From an uncultured Verrucomicrobiota bacterium (lineage in GTDB: Bacteria > Verrucomicrobiota > Verrucomicrobiia > Opitutales > Seribacteraceae), in assembly GCA_902615835.1 (NCBI GenBank), contig CACMQL010000014.1, positions 1-43,206 of the forward strand: DNA of 43,206 nt, in the 5' to 3' direction. Under the pieces are notes generated by a model. That model had not been told where the DNA came from. It made no database searches and worked only from the letters and a program-made list of their open reading frames with translations. Numbering within the stretch: position 1 is the first letter of the stretch; each line of letters starts with the position of its first letter. A program made the position numbers and the translations under genes. Positions 1 through 8,538 of this stretch are shown piece after piece.

Positions 1-3000
1 ATTTAAGTTTTTGGAAGATGCAAGTGTGACCGCCGGCAAGTCTAAAGCAGAGCCAGTATCAATTGTTAGGTCACCAATAGGAGTGGTCGCTCCAATGGAA
101 CCAGCCAGGGTGATTGAGCCGGCAGAACCTGATTTGATGTTGAGGTTTTGGGCACCATCGATCGTACCACCACCAGAGGTCGAATTAATCAAAATATTGG
201 CACCGGAAGCAGTGCCTCCGGAATTGGTAGAATCAATTGTGACCGCTCCGCCAAGGGTGATTTTGTCGTCGATGGTTATGATACCACCGTTGGTGGTAAT
301 ATTAGCCGCCAGGGTGGTGCCATTGGTACCGTCCCCGTCTCCATTAATTGCCAATGCCTTGGCGGACCCACTTAAAGTAAGGGATGTGTCCGAGGTTTGC
401 ACGAAACTACCGTTGTTGCCAGCCGCATTGATCGTTAGGCCGGTATTTGCCAAGTCGAAGGCTCCGTTGTCATCCAAAGTTACGACACCGGTTTGAGCAG
501 CATCCCCAATCACGATGGTGGTAAAGTTGTCGATCTTATCGAGGAAGGCTTCAGAAAGATCGAGGGTGGAAGCACCGGATGCTCCGGTACCAATTCCAAT
601 AGTGGTAGCAGCAGTTCTACCTTTCAAAGTAGCTGATGCCGAGGATGCACCGGTTGAAAGAACTGCAGTAAGTCCGTTGTCAGTCAATCCTTCCGAAGCA
701 AGAGAGAGATTTCCACCATTTGCGTCTACAGTCTTCCCGGAAGCCATCACCACGGAAGTAGCACTTTGGACATCAATTCCGTTTGCCTCCACATCACCAT
801 TAAAATTGACGGTGCCGGCTTCCGTAATGGTCAAGGCACCAATTGCATTGGTGGAAGTTCCAACATCAGCGAGGGTCACATTTTGGGATCCCGCGTCCAG
901 GGTAAGCGTGGGGTCTGTGGCTCCATCGGTAATATTGCCAAGACTGATTGCTTGGTCGGTTCCCGAGGCACTGTCAGTCGAAACCGAAATGTTTCCTCCC
1001 AAAGCAATAGTTCCACTGGTTGCGGAAATTGTAACAGATCCAGCATTCGTTTCTCCGGTGGTGGCTAGGTCACCGTTCAAAGTAACATTTCCATTTGTGG
1101 AAGTGAGAGACAATCCACCGTCACCGGTCGTAGTAGCACCCACGGTGACCGAAGAGGCGTTCACTGAAAGAGCATTCAGATTGGCAAGGGAGGCACTGGA
1201 AAGATCACTTGCGGCAGTACCGGAAGTGATGGTAATTCCATCGTCCCAAGCCGTGGCGCTGGATAGCGTACCGCTGTTTGCAGTATCGGTCACAATAGTG
1301 ATGGCCCCATCGGAAGAGCCGTCGGAATCCAGGGTAATGGTTCCACCGCTCGAAGAATGATTCAAGGATACATTGTCGGCATAGATGGAAAGTGCTCCGG
1401 CAGCTGAGTCGTCCCCATTGTCGGTAGCCAGATTGCCGGCAAGAGTAAGGATTCCATCAATTCGAGTGGAAGAATCCGTGCCTAAAGTAATAGTGCCGGA
1501 AGCAACGGTAGTAACCGCCTGCAAGGAAACATCGTTGGCGGTGGGTATTGAGAACGAGGAAATTTTGGTGGTGCCTCCAATGGCTCCAGCAACCGAAGTA
1601 TTGGCGGTTCCGGAGCTAATGGCCAAAGTCTGTGCTCCGTCGATAGTGCTACTGAAGCTGACTGCACCATCGTTGGTGGTGGTGTCGGTGTCGATCGAAA
1701 CTGCACCGCCTAGAGTTACTGGGCCGGTTAGGGTAACGGTGTTGCCCGACGCATCGGAAGTGACGATATTTCCACTCAAAGTGATTCCGCTTGAACCAGT
1801 AATTGCGACCGTGTTGATTTGGTCAGCCGATCCTACGGTACCAACGGATACAGTATTTGTGGTGCCACTGGTGGTAGAAAGAGTGACATCCTCGGAAGAA
1901 GTTCCATAAATCGCAACCGCAGAGATTGCACCTCCGGCAGTGTTGATGGAGAGGTCGCTCCCGTCGGAGAGCTTAATATTGCCGGTATTAAACGCAACCG
2001 CATCATCAGAGGTAGTGAATGTAACAGCAGAGCCTTTCGTGAGTAAAATCTTATCACCGGCAGCAGATGCATAGGTGGCGGCATTGGTTTTGTAAGTCGA
2101 ACCCGATAGAGTCAATTCATCGGTAGCCGTGGCGGAGGTCACACCAGAAACACCAACGGTGTCAGCATCCCCAATATCAGACAATGTTAGGTCAGCTCCA
2201 CTAACAGTTAATGCTGATAATGCGGTAGAACCGCCAATAGTGCCGCCAACATTTACATTTCCAGATCCTGCAGTCAGGGATAGGTTGTAGCCACCGTTTA
2301 TAGTAGATCGCAGAGTGATGGGATTATTGCCTGAGGATGTGTCAATTGTCATGTTTGCCGCAACACTGACAGGACCGTATATGTCCAGACCAGTGTTTGC
2401 AAAGGAAATACTGTTGTCGGAATCGTTGAGGGTAACAGCACCAGTTTGTCCAGAACCACCAATTTGGATGGTAGCATACTCAGCCGGAACTTTATCGAGA
2501 AAAGTTTCTGAAAGTGAAAGATCACCGGCTCCCGTACCCAATCCGATTGATGTTGTGTCCGCAGATCCTTTAAAAGTGGCGATTCCAGATGAGCCACCAG
2601 TTGATACAAGGGTTACTCCGCTATCAGTTATAGTGTCAGCAGCAAGAAATAGATTTCCGGAATTTGTATCAATACTCACCCCATTAGAAAGGGTTATGGT
2701 AGTCGATTTTGTAATCTCAACCGAAGATGCCTCCACATTACCCGCAAACGCAACTGTTGCACCTTCTGAAACCGTTAAAGAACCTATCGCATTATCCGAA
2801 GCACCAACCGCGTTAAGTGTAATGTTTGCGGACCCAGAATCTAGTGTCAAAGAAGGGTTTGTACCACTGTCAGTTACAGATGCGGGAAGCGTAATCGCTT
2901 GGTCGGTGGTGGCAGCATCCGTAATAATAGATGAATCAGCAGTAAGACCAAGTGTGGCCGAGGTTAAGGCTACGGTGCCCGCAGTGGCAGCGGAATTACC

Positions 3001-5418
3001 CGTGGTGTCAATAGTGCCACCCAGGCTGATGTTTCCGGAACCTGATCCTGAATTCATACTAATATTTCCGCCAGAAGTAGTTATTCCAGCACTGCCGATT
3101 GAAGATCCTGATATGGTAACGTCCCCGATTTCACCGGCATCTCCAATTGCACCAAGTGAAACTGCTCCGGATCCGGTTAAAGAAACAGTCTCCGTGCTGC
3201 TTCCACGAATTCCTTGCGTGGTGATCGCAGCAGCATTCACAATTAGGTCGCTTCCGTCAGACAAAAGAACATCACCAGTTGCAAATTCCACATTTTGAGA
3301 ATTCGAATTAAAAGTGACATCGGATCCTGCTGTAAGTTTTATTTTCTGACCAGCACCAGAAGAGTAAGTTGCAGCGTTGGTCTTGTATGTATCTCCTGAG
3401 AGGGTCAGTTCATTTGAAGCTATCAGTGAAGTAACTCCGGAAACACCGACCGTGTCAGCATCCCCGATCGAGGGGACTGAAACATCATTCCCAGAAGCGG
3501 ACAAAGAAGTTAGACCACTTGTATCACCAATGATGCCTGAAAATGTTGTATTGCCGGTGCCGGATTCGGTTGTTAGGCCAAAAGCACCATTTATCGTACT
3601 TGCAAATACAACATTTCCAGACGAAGAGGATCCAGTGTTCACTTGAACATTTTTTGTTAAAGAAACGGCCTGATTAAAAGATATGTCCTGACCATTAGAG
3701 TAAACATCTCCTCCCATAGTAATCCCCCCCGATCCTGTTACAGAAACAGCCCCAGAGAGAGATCCAGATGTGCCAATATTGTCATTTATAGCCACAGTGC
3801 CGGTATGGTTAATATTAACTGATCCATTTGTAGATGCTGAATGAGTAAAAATTGCCGAATTTTGAGAGTAATTTACACCACTGCTGGAAAAATCCCCACC
3901 ATTTGTTTGAATCACTGCCCCAACAGTTACATTTCCGGCACTAGTTGAGTCGCTGTCAGCAGTCACGCTGACTCCTAGTTTGCCAACACCACCAACAATA
4001 GTTTGATTGATTGTAACATCATCACCAGCAGTTAATGTAAGTACTGCATCGCCACCGTCGGTCTTAGCAATCGCACCATCCACGATTATGTCAGAGGTTG
4101 CTTGTATGGTAACGCTTGTTCCAGCATTTAGCAAAGTAGTAATTGCTGCAGGTGATACAGTAACATCTCCTGAACCTTCGCTGGAAGCGAGTGTACTGTC
4201 TCCATTTGCATCACCAGCAGCTGCAAGGGTAGTATTAGAACTCGAATAACTGATCGTTACATTCGTTGGGTCTAAAAGCAATTCACCCCCCCCGGAGGGA
4301 CCATCAAGTACGCTAACTCCCCTGTAATAAAGATTATTTTTTCCAGATACTTCAGCAAATCCACCGATTCCGGTACCCACTCCGGTCGCAGAAATACTGC
4401 CCGAGAAAGATGTATCTCCGTCTGACCAAAGAATAACATTTCCACCGTCACCATCTACCAGAGCATCTGCCAAAATAGTACCTGAAACTAAAGTAGAAGA
4501 TGCATTTGTAAGACTGGGGTTAGATCCTTGAAAATCCCCACCTATAAGGACCTCTCCACCACCATTCGCACCGGATGCATCAATGGAACCAAGAACTGAA
4601 ACACTCTCCCCAAGGACTACAGCACTACCACCTTTAGTGGATGCCGATGCAATGTCAATCGAGCCTGAATTCACTGTGGTTCCGCCAAGTAGACCAGATA
4701 AATCGAGAGTGATTTTCCCACCCGCTGCCTCCCCCACTTCCAAAACCGCATCTCCGGAAAGCAAGCCAACATCCCCTCCTGGTGCAGAAATAGAACCGGA
4801 ATTATCAACATTCCCTCCTATGAGAGCGGCAAATTCATCCGCTTTGATTGAACCAAGGTTCATCACCGAGCCTTCAGAATCACCATTGAATGAAATATTT
4901 CCAGAAAGGAATGCGGAGTCTGCAATATCGAGGGAGGATGCAATCAATGCATGCACATCGATCTGAGCATCCGAACCGAATAAAATTCCATTCGGATTGA
5001 TCAGGTAAAAATGACCATTCGCATTCAAGGATCCATGAATTTCACTAAGGTTGTCTCCAACTACACGCGAAAGCATAGCAGCATCGATATTTGGTTGTAC
5101 AATGTCAACCAAGGCACCATTTCCGATGTCAAAAGACTCCCAGTTAACAATCGCAGACTGAGACGATTGTATCATTTGCAATATATCTGAGGACTTTTGC
5201 TGAAGCATAACATCACCGTGCAACACTTCCGATCCACTGGGCAAATTAGCGGCTAAAGCGACACCGGGAGAACCGATTATGAATCCAGTCAGTCCAACTC
5301 CCATAAAAAAAGCCCGAAAGGCTCGATAAAGACCTCTTCCCGTAAAATGGCATGCTTTGCGATTTCCAAGCGACAATAACCGTAAGGATTCAGTGGGGGA
5401 TAATTTAGAATTCTTCAT
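1..5418 (-). CDS. TpsA-like filamentous haemagglutinin adhesin, partial (C-terminus beyond left edge)
   Basis: This is a secreted passenger of a two-partner (type Vb) secretion system. The minus-strand frame starts at ATG 5418 and stays open in the stretches I checked line by line, leaving at base 1, so at least 1806 residues are present. The N-terminus is a long extended signal peptide (about residues 1-57; hydrophobic FFMGVGLTGFIIG, cleavage near ALAA|NLP). A haemagglutination-activity/TPS domain follows at about 58-200, with VNWESFDIG (91-99), QPN (108-110), ANG (133-135) and the hallmark NPNGILFG (141-148). The rest is rich in Gly, Ser, Thr, Asn and Asp with short β-strand-like units and long internal repeats, as expected for a right-handed β-helix. 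The cognate TpsB lies 28 nt upstream, so the pair is probably one operon. No Shine-Dalgarno is evident at the chosen ATG; the start is supported by the signal peptide. The ligand or target is unknown. Confidence 0.9.
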   Translation of the reverse strand, partial: MKNSKLSPTESLRLLSLGNRKACHFTGRGLYRAFRAFFMGVGLTGFIIGSPGVALAANLPSGSEVLHGDVMLQQKSSDILQMIQSSQSAIVNWESFDIGNGALVDIVQPNIDAAMLSRVVGDNLSEIHGSLNANGHFYLINPNGILFGSDAQIDVHALIASSLDIADSAFLSGNISFNGDSEGSVMNLGSIKADEFAALIGGNVDNSGSISAPGGDVGLLSGDAVLEVGEAAGGKITLDLSGLLGGTTVNSGSIDIASASTKGGSAVVLGESVSVLGSIDASGANGGGEVLIGGDFQGSNPSLTNASSTLVSGTILADALVDGDGGNVILWSDGDTSFSGSISATGVGTGIGGFAEVSGKNNLYYRGVSVLDGPSGGGELLLDPTNVTISYSSSNTTLAAAGDANGDSTLASSEGSGDVTVSPAAITTLLNAGTSVTIQATSDIIVDGAIAKTDGGDAVLTLTAGDDVTINQTIVGGVGKLGVSVTADSDSTSAGNVTVGAVIQTNGGDFSSSGVNYSQNSAIFTHSASTNGSVNINHTGTVAINDNIGTSGSLSGAVSVTGSGGITMGGDVYSNGQDISFNQAVSLTKNVQVNTGSSSSGNVVFASTINGAFGLTTESGTGNTTFSGIIGDTSGLTSLSASGNDVSVPSIGDADTVGVSGVTSLIASNELTLSGDTYKTNAATYSSGAGQKIKLTAGSDVTFNSNSQNVEFATGDVLLSDGSDLIVNAAAITTQGIRGSSTETVSLTGSGAVSLGAIGDAGEIGDVTISGSSIGSAGITTSGGNISMNSGSGSGNISLGGTIDTTGNSAATAGTVALTSATLGLTADSSIITDAATTDQAITLPASVTDSGTNPSLTLDSGSANITLNAVGASDNAIGSLTVSEGATVAFAGNVEASSVEITKSTTITLSNGVSIDTNSGNLFLAADTITDSGVTLVSTGGSSGIATFKGSADTTSIGLGTGAGDLSLSETFLDKVPAEYATIQIGGSGQTGAVTLNDSDNSISFANTGLDIYGPVSVAANMTIDTSSGNNPITLRSTINGGYNLSLTAGSGNVNVGGTIGGSTALSALTVSGADLTLSDIGDADTVGVSGVTSATATDELTLSGSTYKTNAATYASAAGDKILLTKGSAVTFTTSDDAVAFNTGNIKLSDGSDLSINTAGGAISAVAIYGTSSEDVTLSTTSGTTNTVSVGTVGSADQINTVAITGSSGITLSGNIVTSDASGNTVTLTGPVTLGGAVSIDTDTTTNDGAVSFSSTIDGAQTLAISSGTANTSVAGAIGGTTKISSFSIPTANDVSLQAVTTVASGTITLGTDSSTRIDGILTLAGNLATDNGDDSAAGALSIYADNVSLNHSSSGGTITLDSDGSSDGAITIVTDTANSGTLSSATAWDDGITITSGTAASDLSSASLANLNALSVNASSVTVGATTTGDGGLSLTSTNGNVTLNGDLATTGETNAGSVTISATSGTIALGGNISVSTDSASGTDQAISLGNITDGATDPTLTLDAGSQNVTLADVGTSTNAIGALTITEAGTVNFNGDVEANGIDVQSATSVVMASGKTVDANGGNLSLASEGLTDNGLTAVLSTGASSASATLKGRTAATTIGIGTGASGASTLDLSEAFLDKIDNFTTIVIGDAAQTGVVTLDDNGAFDLANTGLTINAAGNNGSFVQTSDTSLTLSGSAKALAINGDGDGTNGTTLAANITTNGGIITIDDKITLGGAVTIDSTNSGGTASGANILINSTSGGGTIDGAQNLNIKSGSAGSITLAGSIGATTPIGDLTIDTGSALDLPAVTLASSKNLN
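400..1250 (-). repeat. tpsA internal repeat Y, copy 2
   Basis: This is the second copy of repeat Y in tpsA. In copy 1, Y directly follows X; here about 650 nt (roughly 1250-1905) separates X2 from Y2. The second X-Y module therefore appears to carry an extra passenger segment of about 220 residues. Confidence 0.65.
1905..2350 (-). repeat. tpsA internal repeat X, copy 2
   Basis: This is the second copy of repeat X. It contains the same IGDADTVGVSGVTS motif and then ELTLSGSTYKTNAATY. At DNA level the two copies share runs such as gtgtcagcatcccc (at about 2159 and 3449) but are clearly diverged, so the duplication is not recent. Confidence 0.75.
2350..3200 (-). repeat. tpsA internal repeat Y, copy 1
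   Basis: This segment of tpsA aligns with 400-1250 at an offset of about 1945 nt. Both copies carry a conserved block read as LDLSEAFLDK in one copy and LSLSETFLDK in the other, a TLTLD/SLTLD block, and a shared DNA run gcttggtcggt. Limits are approximate. Confidence 0.65.
3205..3650 (-). repeat. tpsA internal repeat X, copy 1
   Basis: In tpsA this segment encodes a stretch containing IGDADTVGVSGVTS followed by ELTLSGDTYKTNAATY. It recurs about 1290 nt (430 codons) further along the protein with the same order of motifs. Limits are approximate because they were read by eye. Confidence 0.75.
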
Positions 5419-5446
5419 AGAACCGGGGAACGAAGTGACAACTTTT

Positions 5447-6958
5447 TTAGAAGGTATAATTAAGCTTGAAGTGAATTCGTGCATCATTGGAATTGGTGTC
5501 AAGAGTCTCGGTCAAAGGCACTCCAACTAAAAGAGAGAAATCCACACTATTTTCGATGGAGCCATTCATTCCTGCTCCAATACTTTGTAAATCGACAGAG
5601 TCACTCGCCGATGTAAGCTTTCCTCTGTTTGAAAGATGACCGTAGTCATAAAAGAATACATTCTGATAATTGATATCTGCATTCAACAGAGATAAATTTT
5701 CGGATAACATAGAGTATTCAAAATTCAGGCTAACCCCTGAATCTCCGTAGGCCTCGCGTTCTTGGTATCCCCTGATCGTCGAAAGCCCACCCAAGGATTT
5801 TTTGAGGCTAACCGGAAGGTTTCCAGATGATAGTTGACCGTCTAATTTCAGCTTCAAACCCCCTGCAAGAGATTCGAAAGGCTCTGCAATGACTAAGGAA
5901 GCTTTGGGAATCCAAAACCCTTTCTCAAAATTTCCTGATCCCCCCAAATCAGTTTGAACGCCAAGTGACCAAAGACTATCCCCCTCCATTCCCAAAACCT
6001 GAGGTAACTTCCCTTGTATTCCGATCTGTGGAAGCAAGAGAGATAATTCTTCCTCTCCTGCAAAGATACTTGGAGTTCCAACAAATATTTTTGTATTAAG
6101 ATCCAGGTAGCTCAATCCAAAACTCAATGCCAATGAGTCGTCTGCTGCTCCAGCAAGAAGGTGCAAAAGTGAATATCCAGCAAAAAATCCATCGCCGGCA
6201 ATGTCCATATTCAAAGAAGGAGAAACTACATTGTCGTAGTCAGAATCTGAAAAACCTGCATAGAAAGAATGAATAAAATCATCCGACTTCAATTGATAAC
6301 TGGAAAAATAGGAAGAGAGTTGTGAAGAATCAGTTGGATCCAAAGTGTACGAAAAATTGAGGGTATCCTGTGGCTTCAGAACTTCCCAGAATTCAACACC
6401 AATGCGAGATCGCCATCCAGAGGATTGTTCCGTCCCGTCGTTAGAAAAACTGATTGTCGAAATAGCCGGAAACTGGTCTTCCACCTCAAAATTTGCGTTC
6501 ACCACAATTTTTCCATCCGTTCCACGTGTCGGTTTAAGTTTTGAATCAACTTGAATGAAATTGTAACGATTTAAACTCGAGCTTTTAGAGAAAAAAGAAG
6601 AATAATTGAATGGCTCCCCTTTTTTCCAACCCAATTTATTGAGGATTCCCTCCGAACTGAGCTGCTCATTGCCGGAAATATCGACTTCTCCCATTACACC
6701 AGGCAAAACTGTCAAGGCAGAATATTCAGCGGTCTCAGATATTTTCACCTGAGTGAAAGTGTAGCCCTTGTTGACTAAGTAATTCTTTAATCCTTCAGAA
6801 AGATCATTTACGGATAAATTCTCGTTAATGTTAACAAAATTTGTAACCAAGGGATCGAGTTTTTCAGGGGAAAAAACTCTGACTTTTCCCAAAACTACAC
6901 CGGCAATTAATGTAAAGATTATGAGTGCTCTAGTTATGACAAATGATGAAATTTTCAT
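5447..6958 (-). CDS. TpsB outer-membrane transporter (ShlB/FhaC/HecB family)
   Basis: This outer-membrane pore probably exports the TpsA passenger encoded just downstream. The 503-residue product begins with a signal peptide (ITRALIIFTLIAGVVLG). Two POTRA-like segments follow at about 45-95 (VNDLSEGLKNYLVNKGYTF) and 95-170 (GEVDISGNEQL, NRYNFIQVDSKLKP). The rest is a β-barrel with many alternating strands. The conserved motif STIRGYQERE near residue 395 corresponds to the (V/I)RGY tip of loop L6 of Omp85/TpsB transporters. The protein ends in NYTF, a typical C-terminal aromatic barrel signal. It is slightly shorter than many TpsB proteins (about 550-590) because the N-terminal linker/plug helix region is short. 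It lies 28 nt upstream of tpsA on the same strand. Confidence 0.9.
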   Translation of the reverse strand: MKISSFVITRALIIFTLIAGVVLGKVRVFSPEKLDPLVTNFVNINENLSVNDLSEGLKNYLVNKGYTFTQVKISETAEYSALTVLPGVMGEVDISGNEQLSSEGILNKLGWKKGEPFNYSSFFSKSSSLNRYNFIQVDSKLKPTRGTDGKIVVNANFEVEDQFPAISTISFSNDGTEQSSGWRSRIGVEFWEVLKPQDTLNFSYTLDPTDSSQLSSYFSSYQLKSDDFIHSFYAGFSDSDYDNVVSPSLNMDIAGDGFFAGYSLLHLLAGAADDSLALSFGLSYLDLNTKIFVGTPSIFAGEEELSLLLPQIGIQGKLPQVLGMEGDSLWSLGVQTDLGGSGNFEKGFWIPKASLVIAEPFESLAGGLKLKLDGQLSSGNLPVSLKKSLGGLSTIRGYQEREAYGDSGVSLNFEYSMLSENLSLLNADINYQNVFFYDYGHLSNRGKLTSASDSVDLQSIGAGMNGSIENSVDFSLLVGVPLTETLDTNSNDARIHFKLNYTF

Positions 6959-6985
6959 GAACGACAGGGTAAAATTTTAGGGAAA

Positions 6986-6991
6986 ATTATG
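6986..6991 (-). promoter_or_regulatory. possible -10 element for tpsBA
   Basis: On the minus strand a CATAAT hexamer lies 28 nt upstream of the tpsB start, in the intergenic space shared with the divergent Dabb gene. No convincing -35 box is seen at 16-18 nt, so this is only a weak proposal. Confidence 0.2.
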
Positions 6992-7063
6992 TCATAACAG
7001 AGAGATGAAGTTTGCAAGTATTTTTTTGTTGTATGACTGTTGTTCTTGATCAAGTTTCGTGGA

Positions 7064-7363
7064 ATGTTAGTCCATACCGTTTTTTTTTGGTTAAAAGCAG
7101 ATTTGTCAAATGCCCTTAAAGAAAAATTTGCGAAAAATGTAAAAACATTGGGTGATATCTTTTCAGTGGAAAGTTTTCACCTAGGTACCCCCGCACCTAC
7201 TCCCAAAAGACCGGTTGTCGAAGATAGCTACGATTATGCTATTACCGTAATTCTTAAAGACATGGATGCCCATAATGAATACCAGGCAGACCCAATCCAC
7301 CTCGCATTTGTCGATAAGTGTAAGGATTTGTGGGAAAGAGTCGTTATTTACGACGCGGACTAG
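7064..7363 (+). CDS. Dabb (stress-responsive A/B barrel) domain protein
   Basis: This is a small protein (99 residues from ATG 7064) of the dimeric α/β-barrel type. The N-terminus MLVHTVFFWLK, the central ...TPAPTPKRPVVEDSYDYA... and the C-terminal HLAFVDKCKDLWERVVIYD follow the Dabb (PF07876) pattern, in which the N-terminal H-x-V-x-F strand and the late H-x-x-F helix are conserved. A longer frame from TTG 7040 exists. I prefer ATG 7064 because family members start at this H-x-V-F strand. The biochemical role of such proteins is generally unknown. It is divergent from tpsB and its stop codon overlaps the convergent permease stop. Confidence 0.75.
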   Translation: MLVHTVFFWLKADLSNALKEKFAKNVKTLGDIFSVESFHLGTPAPTPKRPVVEDSYDYAITVILKDMDAHNEYQADPIHLAFVDKCKDLWERVVIYDAD

Positions 7364-8538
7364 TACATCTGGCTCTTGTCAACGGACTGACCGGAAAGAA
7401 AGCGGATCAATCCATACGCCAGTACCACAGCCATCGGTCCGATTACAAAACCTTGTGGACCGTATGACAACAATCCTCCTATAATTCCGAGAAAAAGCAT
7501 GAAGCTCAGCCATGCACCCTGCTCATGTAATCTTTGGCCCATTCCAGCTCGAAAACGGCTGATGCCATAATTTAATAAAAGGCTCACAGTTGCCAGAAGC
7601 AATGCTGTGACAGGTTCCCCCTTAGACCAGACTAATGATGATAAAGGCAGCCAGATCATCGCACTCCCCACCACTGGAACCAATCCGGCAAAAGAACCCA
7701 GAAAGAAAACGGGGAGAAAAAAGAATCCTCCAATAAAATATGCAACCAAACCAAGCGAAAGTCCTCTAAAGACCGAGGTGAGGACAGTGTCGCTCAAGAG
7801 TCGAAAAGTAATCTTTTGATGAAGTTTAAACCAGATCTCGACCTCCTTTTTTTCAAAGCCTCCAAATTTCATGGCTTGTTGCACAAAGCTTCCCCCATGT
7901 GCATAGAGAAAGGAAAGGGCAATTAATGCCAGAGCGAGTTCAGCGACAAAACCTCTTGTCCCCTTAAATAAAAAATCCAAAAAGGAACCAGAAAATTGTC
8001 TCGTGTCCCCTAACAGATTTTCCACAAATTGGACTGCCTTTCCTTCATCGATAGGCAATCTCGGATAAATCGATCTCATCTCGGAAATCCTCTGACTTAC
8101 GCTACGCAAAAGAATTCCTCTTCCCTCGTCCTCCCCGAGAGCCAATGAAACGACCATATTGCCGAAACTTTGCGGAGTCTTGGATGCCTCGACTAAAAGT
8201 AAAAGAATTGGCGAGAGCATCAATAAAACTAAAGTCAGGGTGGAAAGGATAGCGGAAAATTCGGAAGAGCGTTTTGGCGGGAATTTCGGAAAAACTTTCC
8301 TCATACCTCTTGATATCGGGCGATAAAAAACAGGATAAGTAAGAGCAGCCAAAGAAATGGCGAAGAGAATAAATTCAAACAAAGGCTGAAAAGTACCCCA
8401 TAATGGGATAAGTAGGAAAATTAGGGCAACAAGAAGAAGGCCCCGCCTCTTCCATAAGTGCCAAAAAGCGTTTCTTTTTACTGAAAGAAGGTCGAGACCA
8501 TTTTCTGGGTCAATCTGATCTTTTGAATCAACGCTCAT
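7360..8538 (-). CDS. AI-2E/PerM family membrane permease
   Basis: This is a 392-residue inner-membrane protein of the AI-2E transporter (PF01594, PerM/TqsA/YdiK) family, whose substrates are mostly unproven. An N-terminal pair of hydrophobic helices (about 34-70) and another near 95-120 are followed by an amphipathic loop. A C-terminal set of helices contains the typical GLVPVVGSAMIWLP and FLGIIGGLLSYGPQGFVIGP segments. The start ATG overlaps the uvrA stop by 4 nt, so translation is probably coupled to uvrA. The stop overlaps the convergent Dabb gene stop in a shared CTAG. Transported substrate cannot be told from sequence. Confidence 0.85.
   Translation of the reverse strand: MSVDSKDQIDPENGLDLLSVKRNAFWHLWKRRGLLLVALIFLLIPLWGTFQPLFEFILFAISLAALTYPVFYRPISRGMRKVFPKFPPKRSSEFSAILSTLTLVLLMLSPILLLLVEASKTPQSFGNMVVSLALGEDEGRGILLRSVSQRISEMRSIYPRLPIDEGKAVQFVENLLGDTRQFSGSFLDFLFKGTRGFVAELALALIALSFLYAHGGSFVQQAMKFGGFEKKEVEIWFKLHQKITFRLLSDTVLTSVFRGLSLGLVAYFIGGFFFLPVFFLGSFAGLVPVVGSAMIWLPLSSLVWSKGEPVTALLLATVSLLLNYGISRFRAGMGQRLHEQGAWLSFMLFLGIIGGLLSYGPQGFVIGPMAVVLAYGLIRFLSGQSVDKSQMY

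Noticed and set aside
11-4966. Long plus-strand open frames rich in Val, Pro, Ser and Ala across the left end
   Set aside because: They are complementary shadows of the repetitive tpsA coding strand; they lack ribosome sites, family similarity and sensible composition, while the minus frame has a signal peptide and TPS domain.
6512-6530. parS-like GTTCCACGTGTCGGT inside tpsB
   Set aside because: It matches only the central CCACGTG of the parS palindrome and is asymmetric; a true site needs the full TGTTTCACGTGAAACA-type palindrome.
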